Part shown: one piece after another, positions 1-7,305 of the stretch
Numbering within the stretch: position 1 is the first letter of the stretch
Layout of the letters: every line of letters starts with the position of its first letter
Source of the DNA: CAYNOZ01 sp964398955
GTDB lineage: Archaea; Methanobacteriota_B; Thermococci; Thermococcales; CAYNOZ01
Reading direction: 5' to 3'
Length of the DNA: 15,081 nucleotides
NCBI GenBank assembly: GCA_964398955.1
Contig: CAYNOZ010000037.1
Coordinates: 1-15,081 of the forward strand
Notes under the pieces: generated by a model
The model's input: only the letters and a program-made list of their open reading frames with translations
The model's database searches: none
Told to the model about the DNA's origin: nothing
Translations under genes and position numbers: made by a program

Positions 1-52
1 TATTACCGAGAACTCTCCCTTTTCAATCTTTGATTTATGTAGGAGAGGATCA
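1..52 (+). mobile_element. Right end of a TnpB-type (IS200/IS605-like) element with omega-RNA-like hairpin, cut by window edge
   Basis: Bases 1-30 read in frame as YYRELSLFNL followed by a stop at 31-33, the same tail as the copy at 3998-4030 (YYREVPFLNL, stop). The DNA forms a hairpin, CTCTCC (13-18) with GGAGAG (42-47), and an inner AATC/GATT hairpin (25-35), and ends in GGATCAC. TnpB elements of archaea typically finish with a short coding tail of the R-E-A-P type overlapping a hairpin and a terminal ...TCAC, from which the guide-RNA scaffold derives. That family parallel is from memory; the tail, hairpin and shared bases are seen directly. Whether an intact tnpB lies to the left cannot be seen. 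Points rightward, converging on hypE. Confidence 0.45.
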
Positions 53-93
53 CAAATAGAAGATGATTAACAGGTATCCTCTCAGTAGAATTA

Positions 94-1104
94 CTAACAG
101 ACTCTTGGTACTGGGTCCCCTGTAGGTCTTTCTAGATATCTCTTTCCACCTATCTCGGTTTCTAGAACTACTTTTCCCTTATGGTCTTGTATTACTTCTC
201 CAATCACTTTTGCTTCACTACCGATCCTAGTAGTTTTTATTTCATTTAATATTGATTCAGATTTTTTCGGATCCACTGACATTAATACTCTTCCTTCACA
301 TGCTACTTCCATTGGGTTTATTCCTAACATTTCTCCTGCTACTTTCACGTCTTTGTTGACTGGAATTTCGTTTTCTTTTATTAAAATACCGAAATTGGAG
401 TCTTGTACCATTTCGTTTAATGCGTTTGAAACGCCTCCCCTTGTTGGATCTTTCATAGCATGGATTGATTCACTGTATTTTAGGGATTTTCTTACTAAAT
501 TCCAAACTGGGTTCACATCTGACTTGATCGTTGATTCAAATTTCAAACCTTCTCTTTCAGACATGATTGATAGTCCGTGTTGTCCTACAGGCCCTGAAAC
601 AATTATTTTATCTCCTCTTTTTATATTGTTATCAGGTATCACTTTTTTCTCTGCAAGTCCTATACCTGCCGTTGTTACTATTATACCTACCTCCTGATCT
701 GTAACTTTAGTATCTCCTGTTATGATCGGTACGTTTGTTTCATTAGAAACTTTACCCATTGTAGAGAGAATTTTTTCTAAATCCTTGGATTCAAATCCCT
801 CTTGTATAACCATAGCGTTCGAAAGAGCTAATGGTTTAGACCCCATTACTGCTAAATCATTGATGGTGCCTGAAATGGCTAATTTTCCTATGTTCCCTCC
901 AGGAAAAAATATTGGATCTACTGTATGAGAATCGACAGTTAAAACCAATTTATCATTCTTTAAAGGTATAACCGCTCCATCATCCAAATCTTTCAATCCG
1001 ATCTCATTCGGAAACCCATTTAAAGTTAAATTATTAAGAACTAGATTATTTAATAGTTCCTCCATCTCTGAACCGCCGGCACCATGCTCCATTCTAATTT
1101 TCAT
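94..1104 (-). CDS. hypE: Hydrogenase expression/formation protein HypE (carbamoyl dehydratase)
   Basis: HypE dehydrates a carbamoyl group, transferred by HypF to its C-terminal cysteine, to a thiocyanate that supplies the CN ligands of the NiFe-hydrogenase iron centre; it is cytoplasmic and works with HypC/HypD/HypF. Seen: 336 residues, the usual family length; N-terminal HGAGG (residues 7-11); DLDDGAV (39-45) and GNIGKLAISGTINDLAVMG (70-88), typical of the AIR-synthase/PurM fold; GDTKV (130-134); KDPTRGGV further on; and the diagnostic last residues DPVPRVC, with the acceptor cysteine as the final residue. I start at the ATG at 1104 (MKIRMEHGAGG), preceded by GGTAGTGA; a 14-residue longer start at 1146 would overlap cobO and lacks family support. 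Seven nt separate it from the cobO stop, so the two are one operon. No other hyp gene is in the window. Confidence 0.95.
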   Translation of the reverse strand: MKIRMEHGAGGSEMEELLNNLVLNNLTLNGFPNEIGLKDLDDGAVIPLKNDKLVLTVDSHTVDPIFFPGGNIGKLAISGTINDLAVMGSKPLALSNAMVIQEGFESKDLEKILSTMGKVSNETNVPIITGDTKVTDQEVGIIVTTAGIGLAEKKVIPDNNIKRGDKIIVSGPVGQHGLSIMSEREGLKFESTIKSDVNPVWNLVRKSLKYSESIHAMKDPTRGGVSNALNEMVQDSNFGILIKENEIPVNKDVKVAGEMLGINPMEVACEGRVLMSVDPKKSESILNEIKTTRIGSEAKVIGEVIQDHKGKVVLETEIGGKRYLERPTGDPVPRVC

Positions 1105-1111
1105 ACTTTCA

Positions 1112-1627
1112 CTACCATTCAATTCCTTTACGTGCTTGTACCCCATCCTTAAATGGGTGCTTAATTTCCTTAACCTCTGAAACTAGATCAGCAATCTCTA
1201 ATAACTTTTCCGGAGGATTTCTACCAGTAAGTACTACCTCAGTATTTTCCGGCCTATTTCTTATTATTTCCATAACTTCATTTAAATCCAACAATCCAAA
1301 ATCTAATGCAACATTAATTTCATCAAGAATAACTAAATCAAAATTCTTAAAAGATCTTTTAGCCTCTTCAAGGCCCTCCTCTGCTAATTCAATATCAATC
1401 GATTCAGGATTATCTTTATCAACAAACTCATCCCGACCCGATCTACATACATCAATCAAATCAGAACCCTCGAAGAAATTATATTCACCATAATCCCTAC
1501 CTTTCAAAAATCCAATTATCTTAACTTTATTATCGTGACCAGCAGCTCTAACAGCTAAACCAGTTGCAGCGGTAGTTTTTCCTTTCCCATCCCCCATATA
1601 TATTTGGACAAGGCCTTTTGAAAGCAT
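1112..1627 (-). CDS. cobO: Cob(I)yrinic acid a,c-diamide (corrinoid) adenosyltransferase
   Basis: Transfers the 5'-deoxyadenosyl group of ATP to cob(I)alamin or its precursors, giving adenosylated corrinoid in B12 synthesis or salvage (CobO/BtuR family, often called CobA in archaea). Seen: 171 residues, a normal length; P-loop GDGKGKTT (12-19); GRDYGEYNFFE (43-53); a Walker-B-like strand DLVILDEINVAL (97-108); LTGRNPP (133-139); and the family-typical C-terminus HPF..GVQARKGIEW (157-171). The ATG at 1627 follows GGTGGG (minus strand, 1631-1636). It is the first gene of a leftward pair with hypE; corrinoids and hydrogenases are both common in methanogens, but no direct functional link between the two enzymes is known. 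Third codon positions are T-rich (18 of the first 40 codons). Confidence 0.93.
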   Translation of the reverse strand: MLSKGLVQIYMGDGKGKTTAATGLAVRAAGHDNKVKIIGFLKGRDYGEYNFFEGSDLIDVCRSGRDEFVDKDNPESIDIELAEEGLEEAKRSFKNFDLVILDEINVALDFGLLDLNEVMEIIRNRPENTEVVLTGRNPPEKLLEIADLVSEVKEIKHPFKDGVQARKGIEW

Positions 1628-1710
1628 AAACCCACCAAAGAAAATTTAAATTAAAGATATAAAAAACATCTGATCAGATTCTATAAATTAACCTAAAATA
1701 TAATTGATTC
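1628..1710 (-). promoter_or_regulatory. Probable promoter region of the cobO-hypE operon
   Basis: Reading the minus strand toward cobO, two TATA-like stretches occur: one at about 1691-1706 (core ATTATATT) and one at 1656-1667 (core TTATAT). The first would give a leader of roughly 45 nt, the second an almost leaderless mRNA. A perfect 12-nt palindrome ATCTGATCAGAT (1668-1679) sits between them and could be an operator. Assignment is by pattern only. Confidence 0.3.
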
Positions 1711-1927
1711 CTTAAAAATTATTATCAGTATCAATTTAATGTAAAAACAATTGAAATACTTTCCAACCTGAAGGAAGAAAACTTACATATCTCCAAACTC
1801 TTACAAATAGTTTAAAATTATTTATGGGTTTTTGATGATTATTAATCTAGATTTAAGAGCTTTTTTGTCTTTTATTGAGCCCAGACTTATGAATAAAATT
1901 TCTAGGAAATTATGATCTCACCAAATA

Positions 1928-1972
1928 AGTTAAATAGTTTTCAATTAGATAATAAGATCATAATCTTGGTGG
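1928..1972 (+). promoter_or_regulatory. Probable topA promoter and ribosome binding site
   Basis: A TATA-like AGTTAAATAG lies at 1928-1937, about 40 nt before the ATG, and a good Shine-Dalgarno GGTGG at 1968-1972 precedes the ATG by 4 nt. Between them is an inverted repeat AAGAT-CATA-ATCTT (1954-1967), placed about where transcription should start, which could be an operator or a small hairpin. Confidence 0.4.
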
Positions 1973-1976
1973 AACG

Positions 1977-3995
1977 ATGGATAAGCTTGTTATAGCAGAA
2001 AAGCCTAAAGTGGCTGACAGGATTGCTCATTCTCTTTCGAAGGATGCAGAGAAAAAGCGTAGTAAGAGAGTAAATTATTACGTTTTAAACAAGGATGGTG
2101 AAAAAATTGTGGTTTCACCAGCTGTTGGACATCTTTACACTTTGAAGAACAAGGAAGCGATTAAGGATTATCCTTATTTTGATATTGATTGGGTTCCAAC
2201 TCCTAAGGCTAATAGTAAAATGAAGTATGTATATAATTATATTAATAAGATGAAAGAATTGTCTAAGGATGTTGATGATTTTGTTATTGCTTGTGATTAT
2301 GATCTAGAAGGAGAGGTTATAGGTTATAATGCATTAAGGTTTGCTTGTGATTCTTCACTAGCCTCTACTAAAAGGATGAAATTTTCTTCATTAACTGAAG
2401 AGGAAGTAAATGAGGCTTGGGAGGATATGGGAGATCCTGACATTAATAGGATCGATGCCGGTATTTTAAGACATGAATTGGATTGGATTTGGGGTATGAA
2501 TATATCGACTGCCCTTTCTTCTTCTTATCAGGCATTTAATGAGGATGGATTTGCTAAATTATCTTCAGGTAGGGTTCAGGGGCCTACCCTAAGATTTTTG
2601 GTTGATAGGGAAAGAGAAATTCAGGATTTTGATCCTACTCCTTATTGGGAGTTGTTCGCTGAACTTGAAAATGGATTAGAAGCTAAATATGAAGATAAAA
2701 TTTGGGATGAAGAAAAAGCAGATACTATTATGGAAAGTTTTGAAGATAAAATACTTGTTAGTAATATTAAAAAAAGAAATTATAAGAAAAGCCCTCCTGC
2801 TCCATTTAATTTAGGTGATTTACAAGGTGCTGCATATAATAATTTCAATTATTCTCCGAAAAAAACTCAGGGAATTGCACAAGATTTGTATGAAGATGGT
2901 TTAATTTCCTATCCAAGAACATCTTCTCAGAAACTTCCTAAAGATTTTGATAAAAAGAAAAATCTTAAGAAGATTTCTAAGATTAAAGATTACGAAAACA
3001 TAGTTAAAAATTTATTAAAGGGTAATTTAATACCTAATGAAGGTAAAAAGAGTGATCCAGCTCATCCTTGTATTTATCCGACAGGAGAAAAACCTAAAAA
3101 CTTAAGTAAGGAACAAAGGAAAGTTTATGATTTAATAACTCGTAGATTTCTAGCAACTTTCGGAGATGAAGCTGTTAGAAGATCTACAAAGGTCACACTA
3201 GGAGATGAACATAAATTCTTTACTAGAGCTAGAAAAACTGTTAAAAAAGGTTGGTTAAGTATTTACGGTAAATATAAAAATTTGAAAGAAACCGAAATTC
3301 CTGATATGAAGGAAAACTCCTTATTACCTTTAAATAACATTAAAAAAGAAGAGAAGGAAACAAAACCTCCGTCTAGATATACTCCTTCATCCGCAGTTAA
3401 AAAAATGGAAAAATTAAATATTGGGACTAAGGCAACCAGAGCCAATATTATTGATAAACTTTATGATAGAAACTATGTATCCGGTAAAAGCTTAAAAGTT
3501 ACTACTTTAGGTATGAAAGTTGTAGAAGCGCTTGAAGAATACGCTTCTGAATTTCTATCACCTGAACTTACAAGAAAATTTGAAGAAGAATTAGAAAAAG
3601 TTAGAGAAGGGAAAATGAATAAAGAAAAAGTATTAAATGAATCTAAAGAAGAACTTAAACAAATTCTAGAAAAAATTAGGAAAAACGAAAAGAAAATCGG
3701 GGAAACTTTAAACAAAGCAGTCAGAGCAGCAAGAAGAAACAAAAGAACATTAGGAAAATGTCCAAAATGTGGAGAAGACCTAATCTGGATAAGATCAAAA
3801 AAGACTGGAAAAAGATTTGTAATATGCACTAACGAGGATTGTGATGTATCTTACCCACTACCACAAGATGGTAAAATCTACTCCACTGACAAAACCTGTG
3901 ATGAATGCGGTACTCCAATAATAAAAGTAAGAGGCAAAAAAAACTTCCAAATGTGTCTTGACCCTGACTGCCCAACAAAAGATGACTGGAATTAA
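1977..3995 (+). CDS. topA: DNA topoisomerase I (archaeal type IA)
   Basis: Type IA topoisomerase that cuts one strand through a 5'-phosphotyrosine and relaxes negatively supercoiled DNA; acts on the chromosome. Seen: 672 residues; Toprim domain from the start (LVIAEKP, residues 4-10) with the metal-binding DYDLEGE (107-113); SGRVQGPTL (197-205); active-site motif GLISYPRTSS with Tyr312; a long lysine-rich region; and two C4 zinc fingers at the C-terminus (Cys595, 598, 617, 622 and Cys641, 644, 660, 665), as is common in archaeal TopA. The ATG at 1977 has GGTGG 4 nt upstream. It stands alone, divergent from cobO. Oddities: third codon positions go from G+T-rich (first 40 codons: 17 T, 11 G, 9 A, 3 C) to A+C-rich (last 40: 15 A, 13 C, 10 T, 2 G), and transposon debris begins 2 nt after its stop codon. 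Confidence 0.96.
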   Translation: MDKLVIAEKPKVADRIAHSLSKDAEKKRSKRVNYYVLNKDGEKIVVSPAVGHLYTLKNKEAIKDYPYFDIDWVPTPKANSKMKYVYNYINKMKELSKDVDDFVIACDYDLEGEVIGYNALRFACDSSLASTKRMKFSSLTEEEVNEAWEDMGDPDINRIDAGILRHELDWIWGMNISTALSSSYQAFNEDGFAKLSSGRVQGPTLRFLVDREREIQDFDPTPYWELFAELENGLEAKYEDKIWDEEKADTIMESFEDKILVSNIKKRNYKKSPPAPFNLGDLQGAAYNNFNYSPKKTQGIAQDLYEDGLISYPRTSSQKLPKDFDKKKNLKKISKIKDYENIVKNLLKGNLIPNEGKKSDPAHPCIYPTGEKPKNLSKEQRKVYDLITRRFLATFGDEAVRRSTKVTLGDEHKFFTRARKTVKKGWLSIYGKYKNLKETEIPDMKENSLLPLNNIKKEEKETKPPSRYTPSSAVKKMEKLNIGTKATRANIIDKLYDRNYVSGKSLKVTTLGMKVVEALEEYASEFLSPELTRKFEEELEKVREGKMNKEKVLNESKEELKQILEKIRKNEKKIGETLNKAVRAARRNKRTLGKCPKCGEDLIWIRSKKTGKRFVICTNEDCDVSYPLPQDGKIYSTDKTCDECGTPIIKVRGKKNFQMCLDPDCPTKDDWN

Positions 3996-3997
3996 AT

Positions 3998-4060
3998 TAT
4001 TACCGAGAAGTTCCATTCCTAAATCTCTAATATAGTTGAGGGATGAATCGGAATACCTGT
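3998..4060 (+). mobile_element. Decayed TnpB-element right end A, adjoining topA
   Basis: Bases 3998-4009 (TATTACCGAGAA) are identical to window bases 1-12, and both copies read as YYRE.....NL followed by a stop, here at 4028-4030. The strand folds well: TATT-CCGA (3998-4006, one bulged A) pairs with TCGGAATA (4048-4055), and CATTCCT (4014-4020) pairs with AGGGATG (4039-4045) including one G-U pair, around a small CTA/TAG hairpin (4027-4035). This is the form expected of the overlapping coding tail and guide-RNA scaffold at a TnpB element's right end. No further upstream part of tnpB remains: topA ends at 3995. The reading frame differs from that of topA, so it is not a topA extension. Confidence 0.4.
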
Positions 4061-4121
4061 AAGATCTAATGCCTTATTGTGATTTTTGTTAAAAAATTTT
4101 CAGCTTATAAGCCTAGTTTGA

Positions 4122-4390
4122 GTAGGTAAGTACTCAGGCAATAGGTTTCACCGCAATGAATACGTGATAGGGTTGGGACGGGTTTATGTGGTCGAACCCA
4201 TAATCAAGGCGTAATAGTGATTGCTTGGGGATGTAAAGTGAAAGTCCTTGGAACCTGCAATACTGGTAAACCTTGTCTACCTCATCCAGACTATTCAGTA
4301 GCAAGGCACTAAAATAATCTTGATTTTGGTCTTCCAATGAATGGAAGCTCCTTCCTCAATCTTTAATCAAGTTAGAAGAGAAGTTCACCT
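4122..4390 (+). pseudogene. Relic of a tnpB (RNA-guided nuclease) 3' end plus element right end B
   Basis: One reading frame, broken by several stop codons, carries TnpB-like fragments in the right order. At 4140-4211 it reads NRFHRNEYVI then GLGRVYVVEP, resembling the end of a TnpB RuvC domain (D-R-D-x-N-A-x-x-N-I, then G-L-G...V-E-P). After stops at 4212-4220 come GDVK and KSLEPA, and at 4341 MEAPSSIFN, like the common TnpB C-terminal tail R-E-A-P-S. The DNA then has a hairpin CTTCCA/TGGAAG (4331-4347), a CTTC.TC/GAGAAG pairing (4351-4383) and ends GAAGTTCAC (4379-4387), as such elements' right ends do. The first two-thirds of tnpB and any left end are gone. Family resemblance is judged by eye. 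Confidence 0.45.
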
Positions 4391-4454
4391 ATTAACAAAC
4401 GAAATTTAAAAATCTTTATTATTGTAAGAATAATTTTTATTATTCAATTAAACA

Positions 4455-4494
4455 AAAGATTTAATAAAATAAGATACTTATATTAATTGATAAT
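4455..4494 (+). promoter_or_regulatory. Probable leaderless promoter of the UPF0182 gene
   Basis: A TATA-like GATTTAATAAA (about 4458-4468) lies close to 30 nt before the ATG at 4495, and no Shine-Dalgarno sequence precedes that ATG. Together these suggest a leaderless transcript. The promoter lies about 70 bp downstream of the transposon relic's right end. Confidence 0.35.
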
Positions 4495-7206
4495 ATGGCA
4501 AACTTACCTAATCGACTTAGACCAGTTCATTTAATCATAGTACTTCTTGCTATTATACTAGGGATAGGACCGTTACTAGGGTTCTATACAGACTACTTAT
4601 GGTTCGGAGCAGTCGGGTACAGATCAGTTTTCACTAAAAAAATTACTTGGCAAATATTAACATTATTAATTGGGTTCCTGTTGTCCTTCATATTCTTGTA
4701 TCTAAATATCAGATTTGCAAGGAACACTATAGAAGGTATACTGAGCACAATGGGATTCCAGTATACGGAAATAGATGGTAGGTTAATATTAGCCGGAACA
4801 GGAATTTTATCATTTTTATTCGGACTAACATTTAGTGGAAACTGGGAAACAATACTTCTATATTTAAATAAAACTCCTTTCGGAGTTACAGAACCAGTAC
4901 TGAATAAGGATGTAGGTTTTTATATATTCCAGATCCCCTTCTTAGATCTGATAAGAACAATATTCCTTGGACTATTTTTCATCTCCATAGTTATAACTGG
5001 AATAATATACGCCTACAGAATTGGCCCAATATTGCTACCTGAAGAAGATATCATCAATAGCATACCAACAAAAGTTCTAATTCATATTTCGATTTTACTT
5101 GGAGGGATTTTCGGTCTAATAGCATTTGGATTCTACCTTAATAGATTCGAAGTACTTTTTTCAGAACAAGGGGTAGTCGCTGGAGCAGGATTCACTGATG
5201 TGAACATAAGACTACCAATATTCATTATTCTAACTATACTCTCAGCAATCACTGCCTTAGCACTAGTGGCTAATATAAAACTTAAAGATGTGAGAATTCC
5301 ACTCGCCGGAATAGGTCTTATCATAATATTCTTGTTAGCCGGATCAGTAGTGCCTGGAGTTTATCAACAACTTAGAGTAACTCCAAACGAATTACAACTT
5401 GAAGAACCATACTTACAGAATAATATTGATTACACAAGAGAAGCATTCGGATTATCGGAGATCAAAGAAAAAGAATTTGAAATAGATGCAAACTTAACAA
5501 CTGAGGATCTAGAAGGAAACGAAGATGTAATAGAAAATATTCGAATTTGGGATCGAAGAGCATTAATACAAACATATAGACAGCTACAACAAATAAGAAC
5601 CTATTACACCTTCAACGATGTAGATACAGACCGATACCACGTGAATGGAGATTACAGACAATACATGATTTCCGCCAGAGAACTGAATTTAGATGCGCTC
5701 GATCCTAGTGCTAGTACATGGATAAACGAGAAACTGGTTTACACCCACGGATATGGGTTAGTAATGAATCCAGTCAGTGAAAAAACTCCAGATGGCCGTC
5801 CTAATCTTGTTCTTAGGGACATACCCCCAACTGGAGATTTTCAAATAGAGAACCCTCGAATCTACTACGGGGAAGGAACAAATTCATACAAACTAGTTGA
5901 TACCGGAAGATCAGAATTTGATTATCCAAGATCAGGTGAAAACGCCTTTAATAACTACGGAGGTACTGGAGGAGTTCAAATAAACTCATTCATCAGAAAA
6001 TTCGTTTACATGATAAGATTCGGTGAAATTAAATTTTTATTAAGTGATGAAATTACAAGTGGATCCCAATTAATGTATGATAGACAAATACAACAAAGAG
6101 TTGAAAAAATCGCTCCATTCCTCTCGTACGATAGTGATCCCTACCCTGTAATGCATGATGGAAAAATAAAGTGGATAATAGATGCTTACACGACCGCCGA
6201 ACGTTATCCTTACTCTGAAAGATATCAAGATTTAGGTTACAACAACATTAATTACATGAGAAACTCAGTCAAAGTCGTAATAGATTCATATGAAGGATCT
6301 GTTGACTTTTATATGATCAATAAAGAGCCTATAGTTGAAACCTACTCCAAAATCTTCCCAGAACTATTCAAAGAATATTCAGAAATGCCTCAAGAATTAA
6401 AGAACCATATAAGGTATCCAAAAGACTTTTTCAAAGTTCAAATGGATCTTTACAGAAATTACCACATGAAGGATCCAGCTACATTCTATAACAAAGAAGA
6501 TGCATGGGAAATTCCAACAGAGAACTATAGAGGAGACACCATAAAAATGGAACCATACTACTTACTTTCAGAACTACCAGATAAAAACGAACTTGAATAT
6601 CTATTAGTACAACCATTTACACCCAGAAACAGGCAAAATATGCTTTCATGGGTAGCTGCAAGAAGTGACGAACCAAATTACGGAGAAATAAATCTATACG
6701 AATTCCCAAGAGGACAATTAGTTTACGGACCTAACCAGATCGAATCAAGAATCGATCAAGATCCAGAGATATCTGAACAACTAACTCTCTGGGGTCAAAC
6801 AGGATCAAGCGTGATAAGAGGAAATCTACTAGTAATACCAATAGGTAACTCAATACTATATACTGAGCCAATTTTAATAAGTGCAGAACAATCAGAGATA
6901 CCTGAATTAAGAAGAGTAGTAGCATCATCGGGACAAAATACAGTAATGGAGGAAAACCTACAACAATCTCTTCAAATGCTTATACAAGGAAAAATTGAAG
7001 ATGGAGGAGATGGTGAAACTCCAATACCTGGAACTGCCAAAGAACTAGCCCAACAAGCTTTAGAGCATTACAACAGAGCCCAAGAGTACTTACAAGAAGG
7101 TAATTGGACTGGATATGGTCAAGAAATAGAAAAAGTTAGAAACCTATTAGATCAACTATCCAATACTCTAGGAAACCAGACAATAGGTAACCAAACCTTA
7201 GATTAA
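4495..7206 (+). CDS. UPF0182 family (COG1615) large membrane protein
   Basis: Function unknown. 903 residues, a normal length for the family. Seen: seven hydrophobic segments near residues 11-31, 51-71, 97-115, 150-173, 193-214, 240-260 and 268-288, then a large polar domain (about 290-840) that should lie outside the membrane. Family-type motifs include VTPNELQLEEPYL (295-307), the following NNIDYTREAFGL, then IWDRRALIQTYRQLQ, THGYGLVMNP, NPRIYYGE, and later YDSDPYPV and LLVQPFTPRNRQNM. The C-terminal ~60 residues form a Gln/Asn-rich helical tail (QQALEHYNRAQEYLQEGNW) that is also usual in this family. No signal peptide apart from the first membrane segment. It has its own promoter and a T-rich terminator, so it appears monocistronic. 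The family occurs in actinobacteria, cyanobacteria and methanogens; no activity is securely assigned. Confidence 0.93.
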   Translation: MANLPNRLRPVHLIIVLLAIILGIGPLLGFYTDYLWFGAVGYRSVFTKKITWQILTLLIGFLLSFIFLYLNIRFARNTIEGILSTMGFQYTEIDGRLILAGTGILSFLFGLTFSGNWETILLYLNKTPFGVTEPVLNKDVGFYIFQIPFLDLIRTIFLGLFFISIVITGIIYAYRIGPILLPEEDIINSIPTKVLIHISILLGGIFGLIAFGFYLNRFEVLFSEQGVVAGAGFTDVNIRLPIFIILTILSAITALALVANIKLKDVRIPLAGIGLIIIFLLAGSVVPGVYQQLRVTPNELQLEEPYLQNNIDYTREAFGLSEIKEKEFEIDANLTTEDLEGNEDVIENIRIWDRRALIQTYRQLQQIRTYYTFNDVDTDRYHVNGDYRQYMISARELNLDALDPSASTWINEKLVYTHGYGLVMNPVSEKTPDGRPNLVLRDIPPTGDFQIENPRIYYGEGTNSYKLVDTGRSEFDYPRSGENAFNNYGGTGGVQINSFIRKFVYMIRFGEIKFLLSDEITSGSQLMYDRQIQQRVEKIAPFLSYDSDPYPVMHDGKIKWIIDAYTTAERYPYSERYQDLGYNNINYMRNSVKVVIDSYEGSVDFYMINKEPIVETYSKIFPELFKEYSEMPQELKNHIRYPKDFFKVQMDLYRNYHMKDPATFYNKEDAWEIPTENYRGDTIKMEPYYLLSELPDKNELEYLLVQPFTPRNRQNMLSWVAARSDEPNYGEINLYEFPRGQLVYGPNQIESRIDQDPEISEQLTLWGQTGSSVIRGNLLVIPIGNSILYTEPILISAEQSEIPELRRVVASSGQNTVMEENLQQSLQMLIQGKIEDGGDGETPIPGTAKELAQQALEHYNRAQEYLQEGNWTGYGQEIEKVRNLLDQLSNTLGNQTIGNQTLD

Positions 7207-7226
7207 TCTCTATCTCTTTTCTTTTA
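7207..7226 (+). terminator. T/C-rich terminator after the UPF0182 gene
   Basis: Immediately after the stop codon is a pyrimidine tract ending TCTTTTCTTTT (7215-7225). Archaeal RNA polymerase stops at such T-rich runs without needing a hairpin, and none is seen. Confidence 0.4.
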
Positions 7227-7232
7227 TAACAT

Positions 7233-7300
7233 ATTTTTATAACCCAAAAAATAATATATCCTCCATAAAATAATATCACAGATAATTAATTCAGATGGTG
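7233..7300 (+). promoter_or_regulatory. Probable promoter and ribosome binding site of the gatD operon
   Basis: TATA-like ATTTTTATAAC at 7233-7242, itself part of a direct repeat TTTTATAAC (7222-7230 and 7234-7242). Expected transcription start is near 7265-7270, giving a leader of about 40 nt. A GGTG Shine-Dalgarno (7297-7300) precedes the ATG at 7306 by 5 nt. Confidence 0.4.
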
Positions 7301-7305
7301 AAAAG

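Larger units (their letters stand above)
1628..1976. other. Gene-free divergent intergenic region between cobO and topA
   Basis: About 350 bp, very AT-rich, with no plausible reading frame. It carries the outward promoters at both ends. A T-rich stretch at 1861-1875 and the middle part around 1740-1900 show no hairpin, repeat or RNA-gene signature that I can recognise. No cobalamin riboswitch-like structure was evident before cobO. Confidence 0.5.

Noticed and set aside
1628..1976. Cobalamin riboswitch before cobO
   Set aside because: No conserved B12-box-like sequence or multi-stem structure is visible, the region is almost pure A/T, and such riboswitches are not typical of archaea.
4180..4205. 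GGGTTCGACC on the minus strand, resembling a tRNA T-loop
   Set aside because: The CCC needed to close a 5-bp T-stem is not at the right distance, and no acceptor, D or anticodon arms are found around it.
4134..4337. Open frame of 67 codons on the minus strand in the topA-UPF0182 gap
   Set aside because: It lies antisense to the tnpB-like relic, has no ribosome binding site I can see and no family resemblance; better explained as a shadow of the decayed gene.
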